DNA from: Silene conica
Taxonomy: Eukaryota > Streptophyta > Magnoliopsida > Caryophyllales > Caryophyllaceae
Direction: 5' to 3'
Length of the DNA stretch: 64,000 nt
Assembly (NCBI GenBank): GCA_029255685.2
Contig: CM055319.2
Span: 20,740,247 to 20,804,246 of the forward strand
The notes under the pieces are model-generated. The model saw only the letters and a list, made by a program, of their open reading frames with translations. It was not told where the DNA came from and made no database searches. Made by a program: the position numbers and the translations under genes. Positions 1 to 12,149 of the stretch are shown piece after piece. The first letter of the stretch is position 1. Every line of letters starts with the position of its first letter.

Positions 1-870
1 ATGACCCTTTGGAGAAAGTTAAAGATGAACCGGTGGTTTGATTTTAGCTCGGTTGCATAGACATTTGAGTGGTTATGTGAAGCATGTGGACGCAAAAGTT
101 TGGCTACCTTATCAACAATGGATGGTTCAACGGCTCCCCATGTTTCCCTTGGAAATGTATCTAGCCCAACAGGTTCAATGTCGAGGTATTTGGCTAGTTG
201 TGGAATGGTTAAAGTGAAGGGTTTGTTGTTGATATAAGCCGAGAGGGTTCCAGATGCAACATCCACTTTGACCGTTGCATAAAATTATACCACTTCGGAT
301 ACACTCTTTTCTTTTTCACTCACATCCTTTTCTCCACTCTTTTCTTTTTCCACTGATTTCTCACTTTCTTTTACAACCTCTTTGTTCACATTCTCCTTCT
401 TTTTACTCGATTTTCTTTTCCCTTTTTATTTTTACTAGCTTCCTTTTCCGCCTCTTTTTCCACAACATCCTCCTTTTCGGTTTCTTTTTCCGGTGAATTT
501 ACTTCACCTTCGACATTCCCTTCTTCTTCCTTTGACTCTCCCTTTTCTTTTTCTTTTCCAGTAACTTCTCCAGACAACTCTGGTTTAACAATTAAATCGA
601 CCATTTCTTTGGATTCGGTGTCGACGCTTGATTCCAAAGCCAATGACAAGACCGGTCTTTTCTTTAGTCCACCATGTCCTCGTCCCTTGGGTTTAATAGG
701 GCCTGTTCTAGCCGGGGATTTTGTATGAATGAGTCGTGATTTGGCAGGGCTTTTGGTGAGGTTGAGGGTGGTTTGGTTGGTGAGGAAGTCATATTTTTCA
801 TGGCTACAAGGAATGGATTGTATGTATTTGCAAGCCTTTTGAGTTCTCGGTTGATACTTTTGGGAGACAT
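1..870 (-). pseudogene. Post-pol extra ORF of element B (plant transposon-protein-like), broken and partial
   Basis: This is the ORF downstream of pol in element B, read on the minus strand and cut by the window edge. An N-terminal part (664-870) is followed in another frame by a Lys/Glu-rich stretch (about 290-649). The segment at about 1-270 reads as a globular domain with motifs such as INNKPFTLTIPQ, YLDIEPVGLD and ETWGAV. The same block is found in the intact extra ORF of element D (46875-48410), where it reads HLDPRGLDI and EWGVV. This resembles the domain seen in many plant 'putative transposon protein' ORFs; that assignment is from memory. At least one frameshift and an in-frame stop near 290 break it. 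No membrane segment is visible. Function is unknown. Confidence 0.6.
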
Positions 871-1148
871 TTTGAGGGAGGTTATAAGGTGAGAATGGGA
901 CGATTATGTTGAGGATTTTGAATTTTGAGTGAGTTGGAAAGTTTGAGAGTTTTTACACAAAGGATAGTAATGGATTGATGTGATGGGTGAGGAATTTTGA
1001 GTGGCTCAATGTAACAACTAGCATGCATGTGCTCTTATTTTTACGTAAAACATATTTTCAAATTTATGCACGTAAATGATAAACCGTAAACATAAACACT
1101 ACCATCACCCGTTCTAATCAATCATTGGGAGACGTAATCTTTTTAATG

Positions 1149-2477
1149 TCATGCATCACTTAACAAACCAATTTCCAACCGAAGTTTTACGAATTGTTCT
1201 CTTTCTAACGGTTTTGTAAAAATATCCGCAATTTGATTTTCGGTTTTACAAAAGTTAAGATTAATTATCCCTTTTTCCACTTGATCACGTAAAAAGTGAT
1301 GCCTTATTTCAATATGTTTGGTCCGGGAATGTTGTATTGGATTTTTCGAGATATTAATTGCACTAGTATTATCACAAAAAATAGGAGAGGATTCGAATGT
1401 AATACCGAAGTCATGCAATTGTTGACGTACCCATAGTAGTTGTGTGCAACATAGTACGGCACTTATGTATTCACTTTCCGCCGTTGATAGAGACACGGTA
1501 TTTTGCTTCTTTGAAGCCCACGTGAGCAAGCATGGCCCCATGAAGGTGGCGATTTCGGACGTGCTCTTTCTATCCAACATGCATCCCGCATAGTCGGCAT
1601 TGGAAAATCCTACAAGATCAAGCTCATAGTAAGAAGGATACCAAAGATATAAATGTTGAGTTCCAATCAAGTATTTGAATATCCTTTTTACAGCTTTGAA
1701 GTGAGATTCCTTAGGATTTGCTTGAAACCTAGCACACACACAAACACTATATTGAATATCGGGTCGACTTGCGGTCAAGTAGAGTAAAGAACCAATCATA
1801 CCTCGATACACCTTTTCACTAACACTCTTACCATTTGGATCAAGGTCAAGTTTGAGGTTATAAACCATAGGTGTAGCAACGGGTTTCGCATTGGTCAACC
1901 CGAACTTACTTAGCATCTCCTTCACATACTTTTGTTGATGGATCATTGTGCCCTCCTCTTTTTGCTTGATTTGGAGGCCAAGAAAGAACCCTAGTTCTCC
2001 CATCATACTCATTTCAAACTCAGATTTCATTAGATGTGCAAAGTATTCATAGAGAGTTTCACTAGTTGCACCAAAGATTATGTCATCGACATATATTTGA
2101 ACAAGCAACATTACATCTGACTGTGACTTGATAAATAACGTTTTATCAACTGAACCACGTATGAAGCCATTTTCTAAAAGAAATTTTGAAAGCCTATCAT
2201 ACCATGCTCTAGGAGCCTGTTTTAAACCATATAGTGCTTTATCAAGTTTAAAGACATGGTTCGGTGATTCATTATCCACAAAGCCCGGTGGTTGTTCCAC
2301 AAAAACTTCTTCATTAAGATAGCCATTTAAGAATGCCGATTTTACATCCATTTGAAAACGTTTTACACCATGATGAGCTGCAAAGGCAATGAGTATTCGT
2401 ATGGCTTCAAGCCTAGCTACCGATGCAAAGGTTTCATCATAATCAATCCCCTCTTGTTGATTATACCCTTGCACCAC
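1149..2477 (-). pseudogene. Element B reverse transcriptase and RNase H
   Basis: This 442-codon stretch holds the copia RT palm and the RNase H domain. RT features include [26 protein letters not shown] and the catalytic YVDD box (about 2080-2095). RNase H features include SNADYAG, DRKSTS and LSTAESEY, and the C-terminus is near [11 protein letters not shown]. The upstream RT fingers (about 2478-2737) are in other frames, so this open stretch is a fragment of a longer pol broken by at least one frameshift. It would have copied element RNA into cDNA in cytoplasmic particles. The start shown is simply the first Met after the break. Confidence 0.9.
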
Positions 2478-2737
2478 TAGCCTTGCCTTATTCCTTACGA
2501 TTTCTCCATTATCATCAAGTTTATTTCGAAAACCCCCCTAGTGCCAATGACTGTACGATTTGAAGGTATAGGAACCAGATACCATACCTCACTTCTTTTG
2601 AGCTGATCCAACTCTTCTTGCATGGCCATGATCCAACAAGGATCCTCGAGAGCTTTTGAGATGTGGTCGGGTTCAATTTGTGAGAGGTAAACATTGAAGG
2701 CACAGAAGTTTCTGAGGGAGGATCTGGTTTTTACCCC

Positions 2738-4264
2738 TTAGTCAAGGTCACTGGTTAAGTTTTCGAGAGGATGAGAGCTTTGGTGTTTCCATCTTTTTGG
2801 TATGGTGGTGTTGGTGGTGTTGGGAGCAAATGTTTGTTCATTCTGTTCAGATGCAACAGTTTCAGTGTCTGTTGCATGGGGTTGATTTTGTGTGGGGGAT
2901 TGATCATTGGAATTTTGTGGATCAATGGTTGTGCCTTGGCTTTCTTTTTCCACTCTTGACGTGCTGGCTTCATTTGAAGATGAAGCCTCGTCGGTTCCCC
3001 CTGAGTTGTGGCCTGCTTCCCCATGCAAAGGTGTTTCTGACTGTTGCTCAAGATTTTCAGCTTCCAACACTTGGTCCATGTTATGACGCACCATCCCAAG
3101 CTCGAACTCTTCATCATCCTCTTCATTTCTTTCCTGTTCCTGAGACACAAAAAGACTAGATTCATCAAATACAACATGAATGCTCTCTTCCATTTTCATA
3201 GTCCTCTTGTTAAAGACTTTGTAAGCCTTACTATGGTTTGAATATCCCACAAAAATTGCTTCATCACTACGGGCATCAAATTTGCCTAAGTTGTTCTTCC
3301 CGTTGTTATGAACAAAGCATTTACAACCAAAGCATTTTAAGTGTGAGATATTGGGTTTTCTTCCACGTAGAATTTCATAAGGTGTTTTGTTGGTGATTTT
3401 TCTAATCATGACTCGATTATAGACATAACACGAGGTGTTTACGGCTTCGGCCCAAAAGTTTCTTGGTACTTGAGAACTAATGATCATAGTCCTAGCCATA
3501 TTTTCTAAAGTTCGATTCATTCGTTCCACCACTCCATTTTGTTGTGGAGTTCGTGTGGCCGAATAGTTATGGCTAACACCATTCTCATTACAATAGGCTT
3601 CAAAGGCAAGGTTTTCAAATTCGGTTCCATGGTCGGATCTTAAAGCACCAAGTTTTAGAGAAAATTTGTTTTCGACCATTTTGAGCCAAATTAAAAACTC
3701 ACCAAAAGCCTTGTCCTTAGTTCCAAGAAACAATAACCACACATATCTAGAACAATCATCAACAATAACACAAATGTAATTACTACCACCTTTGCTTGTG
3801 ATACGCATGGGTCCGCAAAGGTCAATGTGAACAAGTTCTAAGACACGAGATGTACTAATACATTTTTTCGACTTGAATGAGCTCTTAACTTGTTTTCCTT
3901 TAACACAATCATCACACAAAGAGTTGAATTTGAAATTTATGATTGGTAAACCTTCCACTAGGTCAAGTCTTCTAAGGTTGTTTAATGTTCTAGCATTGAC
4001 ATGGCCCAAACGTTTGTGCCAAAGCCATGATTCATTTTTATGGACACTCATGCACAAAAGTTTCTGACCGGATAAAGAACATAAATCAATCATATACACA
4101 TCCTTGACTCGTTTACCTTCTAGTACCAACTCCTTTGTCTTTCCATCTAGGATTTTACACACATGAGCATGAAATTCAACAATATTACCTCGATCACACA
4201 ACTGTGATATGCTAAGTAGATTGTGTTTTAATCCTTTGACAAACAGCACTTTGTCCACACACAT
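2738..4264 (-). pseudogene. Element B GAG-pre-integrase, integrase core and integrase-RT linker
   Basis: In order on the minus strand: the end of the protease region (LKHNLLSISQLCDRGN), the GAG-pre-integrase domain (LWHKRLGHV) with a zinc-binding CDDC pair, and the integrase catalytic core. The three acidic residues are in HIDLCGP, RSDHGTEF and [10 protein letters not shown] long low-complexity acidic linker follows and ends in a stop near 2738. The linker carries two GCAACAGT/ACTGTTGC dyads (2853-2875 and 3025-3047). The enzyme would insert element cDNA into host DNA. The ORF is frame-disrupted from both protease and RT, so it cannot make a complete polyprotein as it stands. Confidence 0.88.
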
Positions 4265-4434
4265 AGTGATTTTGACTTACCAACCTTTCCGATACCAACA
4301 ATTTCACCTTGTTTGTTATCGCCAAAAGTCACCATGCCTCCATTGTAGGCCTCTAGTGAGAGGAATTGGTCTTCTTCCCCCGTCATGTGACGAGAGCATC
4401 CGCTGTCTAAGTACCAATTGCTGCTGCCCCCCAC
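4228..4434 (-). pseudogene. Element B aspartic protease fragment
   Basis: A 68-codon fragment contains WYLDSGCSRHMTG, the copia protease active-site region (catalytic Asp in DSG), followed by VTFGDNKQGEIVGIG. It overlaps the integrase ORF in another frame, so one frameshift separates them. Upstream it is in the same frame as gag but separated by two stops. The sequence just before it, TTTGCGTAG followed by G, resembles a splice acceptor, and elements C and D have a comparable site at the same place. Confidence 0.8.
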
Positions 4435-4449
4435 TAATGCCTACGCAAA

Positions 4450-5873
4450 TCAAACAGTTAGTTTAGGAACCCAAACAAGCTTGGGTCCCTTCTTTACACT
4501 AGACACCGAGTCCTTCTTGACCCACGTTTCTTGTGCAACTTTTGTGTTCCTTTTTAGGTCAAGTTCTCTTTTAGGACATCCATTGAACTCATGACCAGTC
4601 TTTCCACAGTAATTGCAAATAACATATTCAGGTAATCCAGCATACTTACGTCGTCTGAAATCTCTTTGGCTTGGTCTTGGTTTCGGTTGCAACAGTGTGC
4701 ACTACTGTTGCATCTGAAACCAAGTCCAACATTTTTCAAAGCTTTTTCATTCTTTTTAGATTGCTTTAACAAAAATTCCAAGACGTTCTGACTTCCTTCC
4801 CATTTGAGATAAAACTGTTTTGCATCAAGCAACTCTTTGGTTAAAGTCTCTATTCTCTCAAGTTGAGCTAGATTCGTTTTCTCAATTTTGTCAACTTTAC
4901 TTTTTACATGACTAGCTTCATCACTTAACAAGATTGCAACTTCCTCTAGTTGTTTGTTATCTAATTTGCAAGAAGTAAGTTCAACTAAGAGGGAGTCACG
5001 TTCCTTCGTGAGAGATGATACTTTTCCTTTTAGAGACTCAACCTCCTTTCTTAATTCAGATTCAACGTTACATGAATCTGTTACATGAGCTTTTTCAGTT
5101 TTATTTACAAGACACTGATTTTGTTTTCGGAGCATTTTAACCTCATTTTCTAGTTTAGTTATTGTACATGTTTGATCTACCTCTGTTAGACTCTCCTTTA
5201 GATTGACATTTTCCTCGGCAATACTTTCGATTTCATCTTGCATAGCAACGAGTTTATTTCCTTGGACACGACACTTGTCAATAAAATCATCTAAAAGAAG
5301 AAAAATTTTGTCTTTAGAAAAGGCGCGGGCCTTTTTCTTTAGACATTTTACCTCACTTTCAGAGTCGGAACTTGAATCGACCGAGTGAGCCATGAGACAT
5401 ATGGCAGCTTCTTTCTTTGAAGTTTTTGAGGTTTTGGTTTTTGATTTTGAAGAAATACTTAACTTTGCATCCAATTCTTCCTCAAGGTACTCGTCCTCAT
5501 CGGAATCGGATAAACCCCAAATGGCAGTCATAACTTTGTTTTTGTAATCTCTTTTAGCAAAATCACGCTTTTCCTTGGACTTAATATCGTCCCACTTTGG
5601 GCATTGCTTTATTTGGTGACCCTTGTCACCACATTTGAAGCAACCAAAAGTGGAATTAGATCTCCTCTTTGGAAAACGTTTTTTGCTAGCATTGTTATTA
5701 AACCTTTGAGACCCACGACCATTAATTATGTCGGCCATGTTCTTAGTGAACATGGCGAACTCAACATCCTCATCCTCCTCATCACTTGAGAGAACATTTA
5801 GAGCGAGTCCCTTTCCCTTAGAACTCTATTGAGAGCGTTTTGTGAGAGAAAGCTCATGAGCCATGACAGATCC
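4450..5873 (-). pseudogene. Element B gag, C-terminal two thirds
   Basis: This is nucleocapsid-type gag. A CCHC zinc knuckle (CFKCGDKGHQIKQC, about 5601-5642) is followed by an acidic segment, a long Lys/Glu-rich coiled-coil region (about 4750-5390) and a second knuckle (CNYCGKTGHEFNGC, about 4582-4626). It ends with WVPKLTV and a stop at 4450. The part above 5754 continues with SSDEEDED but has an in-frame TAG near 5828. The protein would package element RNA. The CACTA insertion at 5874 separates it from the upstream gag piece. A GCAACAGT-N7-ACTGTTGC dyad at 4689-4711 lies just upstream of the second knuckle, as in element C, and a frame change occurs in the same area. Confidence 0.88.
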
Positions 5874-5890
5874 CACTACTAAAAATATAG
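5874..5890 (+). repeat. Left terminal inverted repeat of CACTA element 1
   Basis: CACTACTAAAAATATAG, directly next to the duplicated TCC. It matches the right end at 16 of 17 positions when a one-base insertion (the extra C in CACTACTAC) is allowed. Confidence 0.9.
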
Positions 5891-5989
5891 GTTTAGGAGA
5901 CGGGGCTAATGGAACGAAATTTTGCGGAACCGTCCTAATGTGTCACTAAAGATGTGCGAGATTTTTTAATTCAGAAATACAAGACGGTT

Positions 5990-6310
5990 CCCATTATAAC
6001 CCGTCTTTATTTGTTCTAAATAAACTAAAGAGAACAGTTAAAATACTTAACCGTGCTCTTTTGTTATCATTTGGAAAGCTAAGAGAACGGTTGCCTAGAG
6101 AACCGTGCTCTTTGCTTTTCGTAAAAACTAAAAGAAGACGGTTGCCTAGAGAACCGTTCTCTTTGCTTTTCATTATAACTAAAAGAGAACGGTTGCCTTT
6201 AGAACCGTTCTCTTTGCTTTTCATAATAACTAAAAGAGAACGGTTGCCTTTAGAACCGTTCTCTTTGCTTCTAAAAGAAGACGGTTGCTTTGTGAACCGT
6301 TCTCTTTGCT
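5990..6310. repeat. Left subterminal hairpin repeats of CACTA element 1
   Basis: About five tandem units of roughly 55 bp. Each contains AGAGAACGGTT followed after a short spacer by its inverse AACCGTTCTCT, then a T-rich and A-rich tail. Subterminal repeats in CACTA elements are known binding sites for the element's own DNA-binding protein; that role is inferred here. Confidence 0.85.
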
Positions 6311-7079
6311 CTTCATAAAAATTAAACAAACATAACGTGTAACACACAGTAACTGCAGCCTTCGAAAACCTTTGAAATTCTGCGAAAGTCTGCGAATTCA
6401 AAGTCTGCGTATTTTCCACATTCAGTCTTGCTGATATCTGCGAATTCAATCTTGCTATCAATCGTCCGCCATAGTTTCTTCTTCACCAAGCAACTGAACC
6501 ATAATCGTACGCCCTCTTTCTCCTTTACTCTTGTTTGAATTACCAATTTTCTCGATTTTATTTGGGTTATTAGGTTTTATGAATGTTTATGTGGTTTTGA
6601 TGTTGAATATATGATTGTTGTTACTTGGTTATTACTTGAGCTACTCTGATATTGAACATAGTTCACCCTGGGCATTAGTTTCCATTTTTGTTTCATTACT
6701 TTTACTGTTTTTCCGGCTATTCTCATACACATCGAATTCCCAATGTCTGTAGATGTACAAATGTTTTGCTAGCCTGTGTGGTTTTTGTTTGTAACAAACA
6801 CCAATTTTGTTCAAAATTACTGTCGATGGTTTGATACAAAACGTGCTGAACAGGAGGGTTTGATGGTGGTTTGTCGATGGTTGTAGGTGAGACGAGAGGG
6901 TGTTGGTACCACCTCTGGGACCACCGTGGGTCAGTGGTGACAACGGTGGTGGCCAGAGGTGGTGTGGGGCAAGGGGGTGAGAGAAATCCTAACGGGAAAA
7001 GGAGGGGGAGTGTAGGTGAGTTGCTGGAAAACGAATAACAGTGTGTGTGTGACGGGTTTTGGGCAACTTTTAGATAACA
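6311..7079 (+). other. Upstream region of the ULP1-like gene
   Basis: No supported coding sequence. The region is T-rich, with a GGTGGT-rich part around 6880-7010. The overlapping minus-strand open frames share no domain with anything I recognise. It probably supplies the promoter and leader of the ULP1-like gene, but no clear TATA box could be fixed. Confidence 0.4.
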
Positions 7080-9457
<2,378 letters not shown>

Positions 9458-9679
9458 CTTAAGTCGTAGCTAGATAGAAGTTTAGCTTAAGTACATACGT
9501 ATTGTATCTAGAATTTGTGGATCGGAAAGTATGTTGATATATATGAATGATGTAGTATGTTGATATATATGAATGATGTAGTTGTTGGAGCAATGTTGTT
9601 GTACGCTTATTTGCAGGAAGAATTATATATAATAGGCCGGAAGAATTATAAATTAATTTATTAAAAAAAATAGCAGGTG

Positions 9680-10140
9680 CAAAGAGAACGGTTATGTTCT
9701 CAAGCGTGCTCTATTAATTCAAAAATATGGCGCGAAGTTTGAACAAAAGAGAACGGTTCATCAGGCAACCGTGCTGGAAAGTGTGGTCAAAGAGACTGTT
9801 GAACAGGTGCAAAGAGAACGGTTCGAGATAGAACCGTTCTGGTAAGTGACCTAAGAGAACGGTTTACCATGGCAAAGAGAACGGTTGAACATGACATAAG
9901 AGAGCGGTTCGAGATAGAACCGTTCTGGTAGGTCACCTAAGAGAACGGTTTAAGAGGGAAAAGAGAACGGTTTAACAGGGCAAAGAGAACGGTTGTACAG
10001 GACATAAGAGAACGGTTCATGAGAGAACCGTTCTGGTAAGCGAACACCTAAGAGCACGGTTGAACCGTTCTCTTAGGTAAAGAGCACGGCCAGGGGGAGC
10101 ACGGTTCCGCCACTCATAGGAGAACGGTTTTTAACCGTCT
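9680..10140. repeat. Right subterminal repeats of CACTA element 1
   Basis: More than a dozen copies of AGAGAACGGTT or its inverse, many as GTTCGAGATAGAACCGTTCT hairpins. They are spaced irregularly up to the right terminal inverted repeat at 10147-10164. Confidence 0.88.
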
Positions 10141-10146
10141 TCGTAT

Positions 10147-10164
10147 CTATATTTTGTAGTAGTG
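10147..10164 (-). repeat. Right terminal inverted repeat of CACTA element 1
   Basis: On the minus strand it reads CACTACTACAAAATATAG, followed outward by the duplicated TCC at 10165-10167. Confidence 0.9.
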
Positions 10165-10449
10165 TCCCATTAGTTCATTTAGGGAGAGGGTGGCAAGGTC
10201 TTTGGCTTCCTCAATAGCCGTCACCTTCGGTTGCCACTTTTCAGTTAAGCTTCGAAGGATCGTTCGGACTAAATCCTCGGATTCAAAATTTCGACCTAGG
10301 CTCTTAAGTTCATTAACAATGCAAGAGAAACGAGATGAAAGACTATTGATTGACTCGTCCTTTCCCATGTTGAACATCTCATATTGTTGCATGAGAAGGT
10401 CAACACGGTACTTCTTGACTTGAGACGTACCCTCATGAGCTAAGCTTAG
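10165..10449 (-). pseudogene. Element B gag, middle fragment
   Basis: This gag piece lies between the CACTA and Athila-like insertions. It reads through MQQYEMFNMGKDESINSLSS, LSSRFSCIVNELKSLGR and EKWQPKVTAIEEAKDL, which match the UBN2-type gag domain of element C (37150-37390) almost residue for residue. It is cut at both ends by transposons: after LSLNELMG on the low side, and at the duplicated CTTAG on the high side. The 3-bp CACTA duplication begins at 10165. Confidence 0.9.
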
Positions 10450-12027
10450 TGATGCGTGTCTATTTTATGATGTTTTTCATTTATTTTTACACGCATTTGG
10501 TCGCTCATTTACTATGTTTTAGCCTTTATTTCCCAACAATCGTGTACTTTCGTATTTTTATGCACTTTTGCAGATTTATGCGGAAAAGGGACGATTTAGC
10601 ACCAAATTCATGTCCTCGAGTCTTTTGCATAATTAAGGAACAATGGAAAGTCAACTGGAGTCTTTATTTAAGTACCAAAAGTCAAAGCGAGAAGAAAACC
10701 GAAGAATTCCTTGCGGAAGCGGTCGACCGACCAACTAAACGGGTCGGCCGACCAGGCCTAAATTTCTATAAAGTCCGAATTTTGAAGAAAGGCCCAGAAT
10801 TCAACTAAGCCCGTGAAAGAGGTCGACCGACCCACCAAAGTGGTCGACCGACCTCAACAAAGCCCGGGAACAGTTTCGGAAATAAATTAGAAGTACGAGT
10901 CTTTTAGGAAACTCTAATCTTATGCCCTATATAAACTAATCTCTTGATTAGGGTTTGGCATCTAGCTTTTACTATCTAGCTTTTACTATCTAGTTTTTAT
11001 CAATTGACATTCATATTCAATAATCAAGTTTTATTTAGAAGAATTTTAGTTTTGTAATCTTTCAATAATTCCCAAGCATTCAATAAAGTTTGTTCCTTTC
11101 TGCCCTAATTCCGACTTTGGTAATTACTCTTTTAATCTAGCTTTATTATTGTTCTTATTACTATTGCATTCAATTAAGATAGAATTCTCAAGCTTTATTG
11201 ATTCTCGCATGTTTAGATTATTTACTATGTTTACCATGTTTATTCCCGTTTTCATAATCGTCTTAATAACCATGAGTAGCTAAATTTCATATGTTAGGAT
11301 GTAGGGGATGAATATGCGTAGGTAGTAGAAATTCCGAGACCGACTTGTAGCAGAGCCGCGGTCGGCCGACTCAAATAGTGGGTCGGTCGACCGAGGCTGT
11401 GGTCGGCCGACTGGAATAGCTGGTCAGTCGACCACCCGCGCATGTATCTTGTTCCGTCTTTCCTTGTTGACTATAATATCCTACAATGAGACTGAAAGGA
11501 GACTTGTAGGACGTTAGTAATGACATACCCAAGATTGAGAGATACGAGAAGGGCATTGGTTTACACCTTAAGACGGCTAGGTTACTTAAGACTGAAAGGT
11601 ATGTGACCTAAGATTTAGGAATCACCCTTATTGTTGACACCCAATAATTGTGAGACCTAGGAACTAATAGCATAGGCCGAAAGGAGCTATTAGGTAGCAT
11701 AGACCTAAAAAGTTATGTTACACCCCCTTACGCGACTGCAATACATGTTGACCTTAGAATTTATATTACCTTAGCTATTTATTACCCAAACATCCTAGCA
11801 TCCCTTTTATTATATTTTAATTCTCATCTTTATTTCTTGTTTTATTTTAATCTTTGCCTTAGATATAGTAATCAACCAATCAAACCCCCAAATTTGTTAA
11901 CTTTAAACATTAACACCAAACAATAAACATTCCCCACCTCTCTGTGGTTCGACCCTCACTTTTACTATCTATTGTTAAAGTTAGGAATTATAAATTTTAT
12001 CTTTGGTACCCTCAACGACGGGCATCA
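10450..12027 (+). repeat. 5' LTR of the Athila-like element
   Basis: TG...CA-bounded LTR. TATATAA at 10928-10934 is the likely TATA box. Two paired GTCGAC-type motifs lie upstream of it in one orientation (10721-10753, 10821-10853), and two pairs lie downstream, mainly in the opposite orientation (11360-11392, 11401-11433). Confidence 0.95.
10928..10934 (+). promoter_or_regulatory. TATA box of the Athila-like 5' LTR
   Basis: TATATAA in the context CCCTATATAAAC; the same box is at 17561-17567 in the 3' LTR. The transcript would start roughly 30 bp downstream. Confidence 0.65.
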
Positions 12028-12032
12028 AATTT

Positions 12033-12050
12033 TGGCGCCGTTGCCGGGGA
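12033..12050 (+). promoter_or_regulatory. Primer-binding site, tRNA-Asp
   Basis: TGGCGCCGTTGCCGGGGA begins five bases after the LTR end. It is complementary to the acceptor 3' end of plant tRNA-Asp, as in Athila/Tat elements. Confidence 0.88.
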
Positions 12051-12149
12051 GGTGACGCCAGTGTTTATTGTTTTTGTTTTTGTTTCTCTTTGTTTAAGGA
12101 ACTTTTTGTTCCTTAAACCTTCTCACCATTTTCTTGTAGTTTCAATCTT

